From positions 1-64,000 of the forward strand of contig JAZUPE010000013.1 in assembly GCA_045605025.1 (NCBI GenBank): a stretch of 64,000 nt of DNA, in the 5' to 3' direction. The notes below the pieces were generated by a model. That model was not told the DNA's origin. It made no database searches and was given only the letters and a program-made list of their open reading frames with translations. This document shows, piece by piece, positions 33,978-42,133 of the stretch. Each line of letters begins with the position of its first letter. Position 1 is the stretch's first letter. This DNA is from SIG598 sp045605025. Its GTDB lineage: Bacteria > Bacillota > Clostridia > Oscillospirales > Acutalibacteraceae. The position numbers and the translations under genes were made by a program.

Positions 33978-35501
33978 ATGAAAAAGATACTGTCCATCCT
34001 TATGGTGATTTCCCTGCTGACCGGTTTCGCCCTCTTTTTCGCCTGCGGAAATACGGAACAGCAGGGAACCTCCGTGCCGGCAGAGGACATCGCAATCAAT
34101 GATTCACAGGATGAAGAAGATAATTTCTCTGAAATCACTGCAGAACCTGCGGGACATGCGTCAGGTCTGGGACAGAAGGACAACCTGACCTTCCCCCGTG
34201 CCGAAACACTGAGAGGCGAAATCGCAACCATCGACGAGGCGGTCGATTATCTGGACAGCCGTTTTCCTGAACTGTGGATGTCAGCGCATTTCAATAACGG
34301 TCAGGATGATATATACTGGCTGCGCTCCGGCGGAGAAATCATCGAGGATGAGGAATTCAATCAGGCGGGCCGAAGCTGCATCGCCAACGCTGCTTCCTAT
34401 CTGCTGAGCGATGACATGGACATCAGCACGGTCATCTGCTTCTGGAACGACGGCATGGAGGGTGGCCCGCTTAAGGCCGTCAATCGTATAAAAACCGACA
34501 ACGGTTACCAGTTTGTGGACATTGCAAAGATGATGTCCGGCGACGAAATGAGCCGGTATGGTGAACTGCTGCCCGAGGGCAATTTCGCTTCCATGGACGA
34601 TTACATCGCAGAGGTATTCTCCTCCGGCGAACAGTTATTCAGCATGTACGTGTTTGAAAACGGCGGGAAATTCATTTTCCGCATGCGGCAGGACGGCTGG
34701 GTGACCATGCTTTCCCCCGCTGTCGAGCCGGTTTACGCCGAACAGAGCCGCTATATTTCCGATGAGGAACTGGAAGAGACACTCTACGGACATATAAAAC
34801 CGGAAAACATCGGTGCCTATCAGCTCTCCGGAATGCTGGGCGGCGTGACGCTGACCGCAGAGGAGGCTTATTCCCTTGTTGACGCGACACCCGAAGAAGC
34901 AAAAGAAAAAGTCAAAACAGCCGCCGATGTGCTGATGTATATGCTGGCCGCACGTACAGGCGACTGCGGTGGCTGCAGATGCGACCAATGGGACGGCTAC
35001 ACATGGCACACCAACCTGACCGCAAAGGAAGTCATGGAGCAGCGCGTCGCAAACTGCGGCGCATCTGCCAACCTTGCCAACTACTTGCTGGAGGGCGATT
35101 ATGACGAAATCGGGTTTATCCTCCACGCATACTATCCCGGCAACGGCGGCGGTCATGTGTACAACTACATTCTGCATGAGGGAAAATACTATATCGTTGA
35201 CCTGAGCTGGTATATCTTCGCCGGATACGATGTTTCCGGAGATTTCCCAGTAATGGTTCTTGATTCGCTTGAGCAGTACGGACAGCGCGTTCATGATCTC
35301 TATGGCGGCGTGTGTCTGGTGATAGCTCACACCTCAACCGGTCAGCATCTCCCCAACATCTTCGGCGATGATTTCGGGGACGCGCACTATTTCGTGCCCG
35401 AGGGCGCGAAATATACTGTGCTTTTTGAATCAGGCGACGGATTCCTCATCGGAGAAATGTCTCTGGACAAAAAGTATCACGACTGGAACGTGTTCTGGTA
35501 A
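33978..35501 (+). CDS. Lipoprotein with C-terminal transglutaminase-like domain
   Basis: The 507-residue protein begins with a lipoprotein signal (LTGFALFFAC, Cys23). The middle region (about 70-290) is unassigned. The C-terminal part carries a papain/transglutaminase-like triad in order: the Cys of RVANCGASANLANYLL, the His of GGGHVYNYILHEG, and the Asp of YYIVDLSWY. It also has a local Cys cluster (TGDCGGCRCD). It may act as an extracellular protease or crosslinker. The triad is my reading of motifs. Confidence 0.7.
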   Translation: MKKILSILMVISLLTGFALFFACGNTEQQGTSVPAEDIAINDSQDEEDNFSEITAEPAGHASGLGQKDNLTFPRAETLRGEIATIDEAVDYLDSRFPELWMSAHFNNGQDDIYWLRSGGEIIEDEEFNQAGRSCIANAASYLLSDDMDISTVICFWNDGMEGGPLKAVNRIKTDNGYQFVDIAKMMSGDEMSRYGELLPEGNFASMDDYIAEVFSSGEQLFSMYVFENGGKFIFRMRQDGWVTMLSPAVEPVYAEQSRYISDEELEETLYGHIKPENIGAYQLSGMLGGVTLTAEEAYSLVDATPEEAKEKVKTAADVLMYMLAARTGDCGGCRCDQWDGYTWHTNLTAKEVMEQRVANCGASANLANYLLEGDYDEIGFILHAYYPGNGGGHVYNYILHEGKYYIVDLSWYIFAGYDVSGDFPVMVLDSLEQYGQRVHDLYGGVCLVIAHTSTGQHLPNIFGDDFGDAHYFVPEGAKYTVLFESGDGFLIGEMSLDKKYHDWNVFW

Positions 35502-35539
35502 ACTGAATTACTTCATTCAGCTGTACAGGAGGACAGACT

Positions 35540-36937
35540 ATGTATCATCTGCAAAACCGCTGGATAGCGGAAGAACGTAAGCTTATTTACTACGGTATGC
35601 GCAACAGGGAAAATCTGTTCCGCAACAGTGTGAGAATAAACGCAAAGCAGGCGGAGATAATCGGAAGTCTGCCCCGTGAACTGAGCCGCCGTGAGGTGCG
35701 TGCGCTGGGCAGGCTGGTCGGCGTGCAGGTGGTAACCGGTGAGCAGCTTCGGGCTGTTCCCGAGTCTGTAAGAGATGCCAGATTCTGCACCTCCTGCAGT
35801 GCCAACGACTACATCATCCCCGGCATCGAGTTTGACGAACAGGGACGATGTCCCATGTGCCAGACGGTGGAGGATACAAAAAATCTGCGCAGTCTGGTGC
35901 CGCTTGTTGAGGATATACCGAGGGCGAAGAACTCTCGCTTTGATGTGGCTCTGTTCTACACCGGCGGCAAGGATTCCACCTATATGCTCTATTACCTTGC
36001 AAAGGTCAGGAAGCTGAGGGTGCTTGCCCTTACATGGGATATCCCGTTCATGTCGGACAGTGCCAGACAGAGCATCGAAAACGCAAAGCACCATTTCGGT
36101 TCGGTGGAATTCATTTCCCGCACTGTCAACCGTGATGATATGCGTAAAATCTACTCAAAGCTTTATGAACTGAGCGAAAACACCTGCGCGTGTCCGTCTC
36201 TTGCCTATGTGCTGTTCTATCCGGAACTGGTTGCCAACCGCGTACCGTATTTCATGGCTGGAAACGAACCGGCTCAGATTCTGGGGTTATACTATAACCA
36301 CATGGCGCCGAAGCTCGCCTATGCATTTCCGGACAGCCGCTTCCTGCAGTTTCTTGTGAACGCAGGACGTGTGCTGACACTGCATCCGCCTCTCAGGCGA
36401 GGGCAGTTCCACACGCTCACCACCATGAAGCAGCTGACAAAGAAGAAAACGGGCAGGATAACCGAACTTACCGGCTACAGAAACGAGCTTGTCAGCAACA
36501 TCGTTGCCGCCATCAGCGAGGTGCCGGAGCTGGTTCAGCCGCTGAAGCGTGCCATTCGCTCCTCATCATGGAGCAGTCATATTCCCGCTTTTGTGCATCT
36601 TGATTTCAACGATATAAGCGGCGGAGAATACAACTGGCGCGCAATCAAGGAACTGATTGTCAACGAATGCGGATGGGTGCCGCCCGAAGACAGTGTCAAG
36701 GGTCTGCACACCAGCTGCAAAATAGAAAAGTGCAAGGAACATTCCCAGTTCACCAGATTCTATCACTGCCGCAGCAGAATGATTCCCTTCAGCGCACTGG
36801 AGATTGCCATCGCCAGCCGGAGCCGCAATCTGACCCGAGAGGAAGCCATTACCGAGATGGAACATTCACTGGGGTTTTCTCTTGAGGAAATACCCGAGTG
36901 CGCCGTCATGCGTGAGTTTCTGGGTGACAGCGAATGA
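35540..36937 (+). CDS. PP-loop ATPase related to N-acetyl sugar amidotransferases
   Basis: The 465-residue protein has two zinc-type Cys pairs (Cys83/86 and Cys104/107) around IIPGIEFDEQGRCPMC, then the PP-loop FYTGGKDSTYML (about 139-150), which adenylates substrates. This order is that of WbpG-type sugar amidotransferases and related amidating enzymes. A third Cys set near residue 410 (TSCKIEKCKEHSQF) is extra. Neighbours are a flavodoxin-ferredoxin and a DUF362 protein rather than glycan genes. Its stop overlaps the next start (ATGA). Confidence 0.7.
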   Translation: MYHLQNRWIAEERKLIYYGMRNRENLFRNSVRINAKQAEIIGSLPRELSRREVRALGRLVGVQVVTGEQLRAVPESVRDARFCTSCSANDYIIPGIEFDEQGRCPMCQTVEDTKNLRSLVPLVEDIPRAKNSRFDVALFYTGGKDSTYMLYYLAKVRKLRVLALTWDIPFMSDSARQSIENAKHHFGSVEFISRTVNRDDMRKIYSKLYELSENTCACPSLAYVLFYPELVANRVPYFMAGNEPAQILGLYYNHMAPKLAYAFPDSRFLQFLVNAGRVLTLHPPLRRGQFHTLTTMKQLTKKKTGRITELTGYRNELVSNIVAAISEVPELVQPLKRAIRSSSWSSHIPAFVHLDFNDISGGEYNWRAIKELIVNECGWVPPEDSVKGLHTSCKIEKCKEHSQFTRFYHCRSRMIPFSALEIAIASRSRNLTREEAITEMEHSLGFSLEEIPECAVMREFLGDSE

Positions 36938-37617
36938 CAGCGGTTTATTATTTTTCCGGAACCGGACACAGCAAAGCCGTTGCGGAATATATAGCGGAAG
37001 AACTTGGCTGTACGGTGATTAGCATTGAGACAGCCGGCGAGACAGCCGCCACACACACTGCGGTTGTGGTGTTTCCTGTGTACAGCGATAATATCCCGTC
37101 ACCTGTCAGACGTTTTCTTCCGGAACTCAGGAGCGTAAACGTTGCCTTGATAGCTGTATACGGACGAATGTCCTTCGGAAATGTCATCACACAGGCTGCG
37201 CGGTTGTGTGCCGGCAGAATAATCTGCGGGGCGTATATTCCCTCGGGACATACTTATCTTGATCAGCCGCCGGGATTTGATCGCGAATCTCTCGCGCCGG
37301 TTGTCGAGCGGCTACGCAGTCCGGAGTCTGCGGAGCTGCCCCGTGAGCGCGCAAGTCTGCTGGGCGGAATCTTTCCGGAGATACGAGCGCGGATGGCGGT
37401 GAAAATCAAGCGGAACGATCGCTGCACCGACTGCGGATTGTGTACTGCAAAGTGTCCGGTGCAATCCATGAACAACGGTATTACGGGCAGGGGATGCCTG
37501 CGCTGTCTGCGCTGCGTGAAAGAATGCCCTCGACAGGCATTGGATGTGAAATATCTGCCCATACTGAAATCGTATCTTAGCCGCGAACGAAAAAACGACA
37601 CTGTAATCTACCTCTGA
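36934..37617 (+). CDS. EFR1 family flavodoxin-ferredoxin
   Basis: The 227-residue protein has an N-terminal flavodoxin-like domain (VYYFSGTGHSKAVAEYIAEELG, the FMN phosphate loop). Its C-terminal ferredoxin has two 4Fe-4S motifs (CTDCGLCTAKCP and CLRCLRCVKECP). EFR1 proteins supply electrons to unknown reductive reactions in Clostridia. It is translationally coupled to the PP-loop gene, suggesting it feeds the same pathway. Confidence 0.88.
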   Translation: MTAVYYFSGTGHSKAVAEYIAEELGCTVISIETAGETAATHTAVVVFPVYSDNIPSPVRRFLPELRSVNVALIAVYGRMSFGNVITQAARLCAGRIICGAYIPSGHTYLDQPPGFDRESLAPVVERLRSPESAELPRERASLLGGIFPEIRARMAVKIKRNDRCTDCGLCTAKCPVQSMNNGITGRGCLRCLRCVKECPRQALDVKYLPILKSYLSRERKNDTVIYL

Positions 37618-37654
37618 TAACACAACAAACACGATCATCAAGGAGGAATTACCA

Positions 37655-38521
37655 ATGAGCGCAAAGGTCTATTTTTCCAGAAGCATATCTCCTGAAAAGG
37701 TTCTGGAACTTTACAGACTGGTCGGCAAACCCATTGACGGAAGAATAGCTGTCAAACTTCATTCCGGAGAAAAGGGTAATCAGAATTTCCTCGGTCCGGA
37801 ATTCTGGAGACCGGTAATCAATCATGTGGGCGGCACTGTGGTGGAGTGCAACACAGCATATGACGGCGCCCGCCGCTACACTGATCAGCACCGACAGCTG
37901 ATGGACGACCACGGTTGGACAAAGCATTTTGATGTGGATATTCTGGACGCAGAGGGTCCGGATATGGTGCTGGATATTCCCAACGGCAAGCGTATAAAGA
38001 AAAATTACGTCGGAAGAAATCTTGCGAACTATGATTCCATGCTGGTGCTGTCCCACTTCAAGGGCCACCCCATGGGTGGCTTCGGCGGTGCCATCAAGCA
38101 GCTGTCCATCGGCGTTGCATCGTCCCACGGCAAGGCGTACATCCATGGAGCAGGCGAACCGGAAAAGATCTGGACTGCCGACCATGATTCGTTCCTTGAG
38201 TCCATGGCTGACGCTGCCGGTTCGGTGATCGAGTTCTTTAACGGCAGAATCGTCTACGTCAATGTGATGATGAATATGAGCGTTGACTGTGACTGCTGTG
38301 CCGTTGCGGAAGACCCCTGCATAGCAGACATCGGCATTCTCGCTTCCACCGATCCCGTAGCCATCGATCAGGCGTGTATCGATTTTGTGTACGCCTGCTC
38401 CGACCCGGGCAAACCTCATCTGCTGGAACGCATAGAAAGCCGCAACGGCACCCACACAATAGATGCCGCCGCGGCCATCGGATACGGTTCAAAGGACTAT
38501 GAACTTGTTGAGATAGACTGA
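37655..38521 (+). CDS. DUF362 domain protein
   Basis: The 288-residue protein has the DUF362 core: GRIAVKLHSGEKGNQNFLGP at the N-terminus, LVLSHFKGHPMGGFGGAIKQLSIG, and a Cys-rich end CDCCAVAEDPCIADIGILAST leading into DPVAIDQACIDFVY. DUF362 proteins often carry ferredoxin domains; here the Fe-S partner is the adjacent EFR1 protein. A strong AAGGAGG site lies before the ATG. Function unknown, probably redox. Confidence 0.88.
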   Translation: MSAKVYFSRSISPEKVLELYRLVGKPIDGRIAVKLHSGEKGNQNFLGPEFWRPVINHVGGTVVECNTAYDGARRYTDQHRQLMDDHGWTKHFDVDILDAEGPDMVLDIPNGKRIKKNYVGRNLANYDSMLVLSHFKGHPMGGFGGAIKQLSIGVASSHGKAYIHGAGEPEKIWTADHDSFLESMADAAGSVIEFFNGRIVYVNVMMNMSVDCDCCAVAEDPCIADIGILASTDPVAIDQACIDFVYACSDPGKPHLLERIESRNGTHTIDAAAAIGYGSKDYELVEID

Positions 38522-38525
38522 GCTT

Positions 38526-39410
38526 TTATCTTTTGTTCAGCTCCCGCGCAATGGTGCCAAGCACCCGCTTCTTGTCAAGACTCCACAGCGGGGCAGCCAG
38601 TTCGCTGCGGGCACCGTCACCTGTTATGCGGTGAACGACCATCTCCGGCGGAAGCATACGGATAAGCTTGGCCACGGTGCAGGCGTATTCCTCCAGTTCC
38701 ATGACCCGAACCTTACCTGCGCGGTACATCTCTTCCAGAGGTGTACCGCGTAAAATATGCAGCAGCTGCAGCTTTATGCCCTCTGAGCCGGCGGAGATGA
38801 TATGCCGGACGCTGTTCTCCATCTGTTCGACAGATTCTCCCGGCAGCCCGATTATCATGTGGGTGATTACTTCGATTTCCGCTGCGTGCAGGCGGCGCAC
38901 AGCATCGTCGTAAACCGGCAGCGCGTAACCGCGACGGATGAGCTGTGCCGTCTCCTCGCAGGCAGTCTGCAGTCCCAGTTCCACCCATACCGGCTTTATA
39001 CGGTTAAGCCGCGCCAGCAGCTCCACAACGTCATCACCAAGACAGTCGGGACGGGTTGCAATATCCAGTACGGCAATATCAGGCCGTTCGATTACCTGCG
39101 TGAACAGCCGCTCAAGGTAATCTACAGGAGCGTATGTGTTAGTGTAGCTTTGAAAGTAGGCTATGTACATATCCGATCGGTTCTTTGCAGCTACCTGACA
39201 CTTTGCCTGTTCGATCTGTGCGTTGATATCGCCGCAGCTTCGCTGAGCGAATGAGCCTGAACCGTCCAGGCAGAAAATACAGCCACCGCTGCCCACGGTT
39301 CCGTCGCGGTTGGGACATGTCATGCCGCCGTCCAGCGTCAGCTTGTAGAGCTTCTTTCCAAAGCGTTCCATCAGATACGCGCTGAGAGAGCGATAGGGCG
39401 TGTTCGCCAT
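38526..39410 (-). CDS. Radical SAM protein, TIGR01212 (YhcC-like)
   Basis: The start is the ATG at 39410 (GGAGTGA upstream), giving 294 residues; a longer open frame to 39638 has no support. The N-terminus YRSLSAYLMERFGKKLYKL, the spread Fe-S cysteines in MTCPNRDGTVGSGGCIFC and the FQSYTNTYAPVDYLERLF stretch are typical of the TIGR01212 family. The reaction is unknown. It ends five bases from the convergent DUF362 gene. Confidence 0.87.
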   Translation of the reverse strand: MANTPYRSLSAYLMERFGKKLYKLTLDGGMTCPNRDGTVGSGGCIFCLDGSGSFAQRSCGDINAQIEQAKCQVAAKNRSDMYIAYFQSYTNTYAPVDYLERLFTQVIERPDIAVLDIATRPDCLGDDVVELLARLNRIKPVWVELGLQTACEETAQLIRRGYALPVYDDAVRRLHAAEIEVITHMIIGLPGESVEQMENSVRHIISAGSEGIKLQLLHILRGTPLEEMYRAGKVRVMELEEYACTVAKLIRMLPPEMVVHRITGDGARSELAAPLWSLDKKRVLGTIARELNKR

Positions 39411-39460
39411 TGCGGTCACTCCATAATTACAGATTTTGATGATTTTCCTCGTGTTTGGTA

Positions 39461-39489
39461 TTGTAATGCGGGCTGATATGTAGTAGAAT
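39461..39489 (+). promoter_or_regulatory. Probable promoter of the NUDIX gene
   Basis: TTGTAA, 17 bases, TAGAAT, ending 35 bases before the ATG. Confidence 0.45.
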
Positions 39490-39524
39490 AAACAATACCG
39501 CTTGCGAAAAAAGGAGGCTTGTCT

Positions 39525-40253
39525 ATGCTCGGAAACTACATCAGAGTTAAAGTCGATCCGGTATTCGAGCAGGGCAGCAGAGTCGCGCCCGGCGAACTCC
39601 GGGTAATCAACGGTACTGCCGGTGAGCTTGGCAGCCACGGCGAGCCTGCCGTCAAGGCGTATATATTCAGCACCACCGATATGCGCGGTCTGATGAAGCT
39701 GCGGGTTATCGCGGTGATTACCGAAAAAGCAACCGGTCGCGTCAGCTACGCAGTTGCCGCCGAACGTGCGGTAGTGTACGAGCCGCAGATCCGGGAACTA
39801 CTGGACGACCGCATCAGCGGCGAGTACGACGTTCAGTGCCTCAATGAAAAATCCTGCGGTGCTGTCATTTACCGGCGCAAGAGCGGCAATCTGGAATTTC
39901 TGCTCATCAAGAACCGCCGCGGAGGCAACTGGGGCTTCCCGAAAGGACACATTGAACGCGGTGAGGATGAAAAGGATACCGCGCTGCGTGAGGTGAGAGA
40001 GGAAACCGGTCTGGAGGTCAGACTGACGGAGGGATTCCGCTCCCTGAGCGAATATCATCCCCGCGGACGTATCTACAAGCAGGTGGTTTTCTTCCTTGCC
40101 GAGATGCCGGAAGGCGGAGAAATCGTTCCGCAGCAGTCGGAGATAGATCGATACATCTGGGCTGATTACGGTCTTGCCATGCGCACGTTCCGCTTCAATA
40201 ATGACCGGAACGTTCTGACAAAGGCCAGAGACTGGCTGCGTTCCACAAGGTAA
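39525..40253 (+). CDS. NUDIX hydrolase with pyrophosphatase-like N-terminal domain
   Basis: From the ATG at 39525 (AAGGAGG upstream) the protein has 242 residues. The C-terminal half carries a complete Nudix box (GHIERGEDEKDTALREVREETGL) that hydrolyses nucleoside diphosphate-X compounds such as Ap4A. The first 100 residues (LGNYIRVKVDPVF, GEPAVKAYIFSTTD, RVIAVITE) resemble a degenerate small inorganic-pyrophosphatase-like domain seen in Clostridia. That domain lacks obvious acidic metal ligands, so it may bind rather than catalyse. Confidence 0.85.
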   Translation: MLGNYIRVKVDPVFEQGSRVAPGELRVINGTAGELGSHGEPAVKAYIFSTTDMRGLMKLRVIAVITEKATGRVSYAVAAERAVVYEPQIRELLDDRISGEYDVQCLNEKSCGAVIYRRKSGNLEFLLIKNRRGGNWGFPKGHIERGEDEKDTALREVREETGLEVRLTEGFRSLSEYHPRGRIYKQVVFFLAEMPEGGEIVPQQSEIDRYIWADYGLAMRTFRFNNDRNVLTKARDWLRSTR

Positions 40254-40266
40254 CACGACAAAACCA

Positions 40267-40303
40267 ACGGCTGCCGCACGAATACGCGGCAGCCGTGTTT
40301 TGA
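40267..40303. terminator. Bidirectional terminator
   Basis: The stem ACGGCTGCCGC / GCGGCAGCCGT is followed by GTTTTGATT and serves the NUDIX and DUF1232 genes. Confidence 0.85.
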
Positions 40304-40609
40304 TTAATAATTTTCTTTTCCGAAAATATCTTCCGCGCGCTGTTCCATGCGCACATTAGGATTATACTTGCCGGACTTGAAAGCAGACACAAGCGATGCA
40401 GCCATACCCGCACCGGCGATGATATCATCAACCCAGCCGATAACCGGAATTGCGATCTCCGGCACAAAGTCGATGGGGGAAATGATATACAGCAGCATAA
40501 CCGCTGCAGAAATCAGCTTGATTATTTTGGATAAAGAGGTCTTTTTCTGCGGGCTGTTTCCGTTGCCGGACGGAGCATTAGGAAGCTTGTCTAAACTAAT
40601 CTGACTCAT
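40304..40609 (-). CDS. DUF1232 (YkvA-like) membrane protein
   Basis: The 101-residue protein has a hydrophobic core AVMLLYIISPIDFVPEIAIP followed by GWVDDIIAGAGMAASLV, the DUF1232 signature. Members are small membrane proteins of unknown function. GAGG precedes the ATG. Confidence 0.85.
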   Translation of the reverse strand: MSQISLDKLPNAPSGNGNSPQKKTSLSKIIKLISAAVMLLYIISPIDFVPEIAIPVIGWVDDIIAGAGMAASLVSAFKSGKYNPNVRMEQRAEDIFGKENY

Positions 40610-40642
40610 ATCCTCACGACCTTTCTCCTTGTCTTTGAAGAT

Positions 40643-40671
40643 ATTATATCACGTCGACAAGGAAATGTAAA
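40643..40671 (-). promoter_or_regulatory. Promoter of the DUF1232 gene
   Basis: On the minus strand TTTACA, 17 bases, TATAAT, ending 34 bases before the start codon. Confidence 0.65.
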
Positions 40672-40762
40672 TAACCGGTGATGGAAAGGGGTGCAATGTC
40701 GGAAAGGGTATATGAAGTGATATATAGCAAGTGAAGTTTGTAACGATTTACGCCTTTTCAGG

Positions 40763-40791
40763 TTGACAAGCCGGACCCTCGCTATTATAAT
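40763..40791 (+). promoter_or_regulatory. Consensus promoter of tRNA-Pro
   Basis: Perfect TTGACA, 17 bases, TATAAT, about 32 bases before the tRNA. Confidence 0.9.
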
Positions 40792-40822
40792 ATTTCAGTA
40801 CATACTGGGGTGTAGCACATAC

Positions 40823-40898
40823 CGGGGTGTAGCGCAGTTGGTAGCGCGCCAGCTTTGGGAGCTGGATGCCGCGAGTTCGAGTCTCGCCACTCCGACCA
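40823..40898 (+). tRNA. tRNA-Pro (anticodon UGG), with encoded CCA
   Basis: The acceptor arms CGGGGTG and CACTCCG pair (one G-U). The D arm GCGC...GCGC, the anticodon stem CCAGC/GCTGG with loop TTTGGGA (anticodon TGG) and the T arm GCGAG-TTCGAGT-CTCGC are all present, and CCA is encoded. Ten bases of its 5' end (GGGGTGTAGC) are also found 17 bases upstream. The accessory DNA begins right after it, making it a likely integration site. Confidence 0.96.
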
Positions 40899-40928
40899 TC
40901 ATTGGGCTACAATATAGATGTCGCCCCG

Positions 40929-40958
40929 AAAAATCCGCACAATTGTGCGGATTTTTTC
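40929..40958 (+). terminator. Terminator after tRNA-Pro
   Basis: The stem AAATCCGCACA / TGTGCGGATTT is followed by TTT. Confidence 0.9.
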
Positions 40959-41084
40959 GTATCTAATGCTTGGCTTTATGACTTTCAACACCGTAGATGT
41001 CATCGTGTTTTTTACAGAGTCGAACTCGCGTATTCTCTGCTTTCTGCAAATATACACACATATAATTAGTACCTCAACGAGTCA

Positions 41085-41330
41085 ATGCCCGCGGTTTTCT
41101 CGAGAAGAACTCCTTTGATAGACTGCGTGATTTATTAATTTAATCAAACCAAAGGAGATACGATTCAGATCCGTTTCGAACAGTTTGTTCTCCAGACCAC
41201 GATAACCCTGCCAACCCAATCCGGCAACCACGTGGGAGGCTATGATCCTTTACGTATTAAGTGGTCACGACAACAATCGTTTCTACTACTGTAAAGACAG
41301 CAACAACAATTACTGCGACAGAGCATGCCG
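41085..41330 (+). pseudogene. Decayed copy A of the leader and 5' end of the 48305 gene
   Basis: This stretch follows the sequence around 48225-48440 with many substitutions: a CCCGC...ACTGCG hairpin remnant, then ATCAAACCAAAGGAGATA, then a decayed coding start without ATG (CCCTGCCAACCCAATCCG corresponding to CCCTGCCAGCCCGATCCG, and a shared CTATGAT). It has no open frame. It marks a duplicated edge to the left of the AT-rich cargo. Confidence 0.6.
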
Positions 41331-41403
41331 AAGCGCAATCATATTGCTTGGCAGCGAGGGAACGATGAAGTTCGTTGATTTTTCGCTATATCGCAAATAA
41401 CAC

Positions 41404-41432
41404 TTGACGCGTCCTCTTTTTTCTGCTATAAT
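41404..41432 (+). promoter_or_regulatory. Promoter of a short transcription unit
   Basis: TTGACG, 17 bases, perfect TATAAT. With the terminator at 41860-41890 it would define an RNA of about 450 bases. Confidence 0.6.
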
Positions 41433-41692
41433 AATAAAGCCATTCAATCTTCGATTTTTCACGAAACATTTTGCACCAATGGTTTGGTAGTCGTATTGTG
41501 TTCTCTAACGTTTTGCTCCATATATGTAGTGTTTTTCCAATCATGTAGCGTTTTGTCACAACTAAAGAGAAACTTTTTCAGTATGCATTTATCACTCCAT
41601 TTCGGAGATAATATTGGCATAACTTCGATACCTCTCTTTTTGCATTCTACGCTATGTTTTGCAAAATGATGTGTCACATTGGAGAGATTAAT

Positions 41693-41839
41693 TTGAGTCT
41701 TATTCAAAAATGTGTTCGTGTCTTTTATTTGTTCAAGTGGAATTTATTGAAGAAAAATACGGATTTCGAATGTTATGTGCCAAAGTATTCCTCCGAAGGC
41801 GATGTCGACAAAAAAATAAGCGAATTTTATCGCCCGTAG
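41693..41839 (+). CDS. Possible 48-residue protein, or part of a small RNA
   Basis: A TTG start lies six bases after GGAGAG and opens a frame ending KKISEFYRP. Nothing in it is recognisable, and it could be the remnant of a larger gene. It lies inside the 41433-41890 transcription unit; the 250 bases before it hold no supported frame. Confidence 0.25.
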   Translation: MSLIQKCVRVFYLFKWNLLKKNTDFECYVPKYSSEGDVDKKISEFYRP

Positions 41840-41859
41840 ATTAAATTGTTTGTTTTCTC

Positions 41860-41890
41860 AACCGCTCCGACAAGGGGCGGTTTTCCTTTT
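41860..41890 (+). terminator. Terminator of the short transcription unit
   Basis: The hairpin ACCGCTCC-GACA-AGGGGCGGT is followed by TTTCCTTTT. Confidence 0.7.
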
Positions 41891-41962
41891 AAGCAAAATG
41901 AAATTATGGCAAAGATATATTCGATTATATAGCACATAATCTCAAATAAAGACCTTTCAAAT

Positions 41963-42017
41963 AAAAAGCTCGTATGGACATAAGGCAAAAAGCACCATTA
42001 CCCCATACGAGTCTTTT
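41963..42017. terminator. Bidirectional hairpin terminator after the cargo operon
   Basis: Arms CTCGTATGG / CCATACGAG have a 25-base loop, with T-rich flanks on both strands. It lies 117 bases beyond the end of the 1091-residue gene. The stretch 42018-42133 shows nothing else. Confidence 0.6.
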
Positions 42018-42133
42018 CACTTATAACTTCATTTATAACGATCAGCTCGCTATAAACAGAACAATATTGGCCGGTAGAGAAACGGACATAAATTAATATT
42101 TTATCAGCATGCTATTTGATAATAATAAACTAA

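Noticed and set aside
41459..41707. 82-codon minus-strand frame next to the cargo
   Set aside because: No ribosome binding site, and it runs against a clear promoter and terminator on the plus strand.
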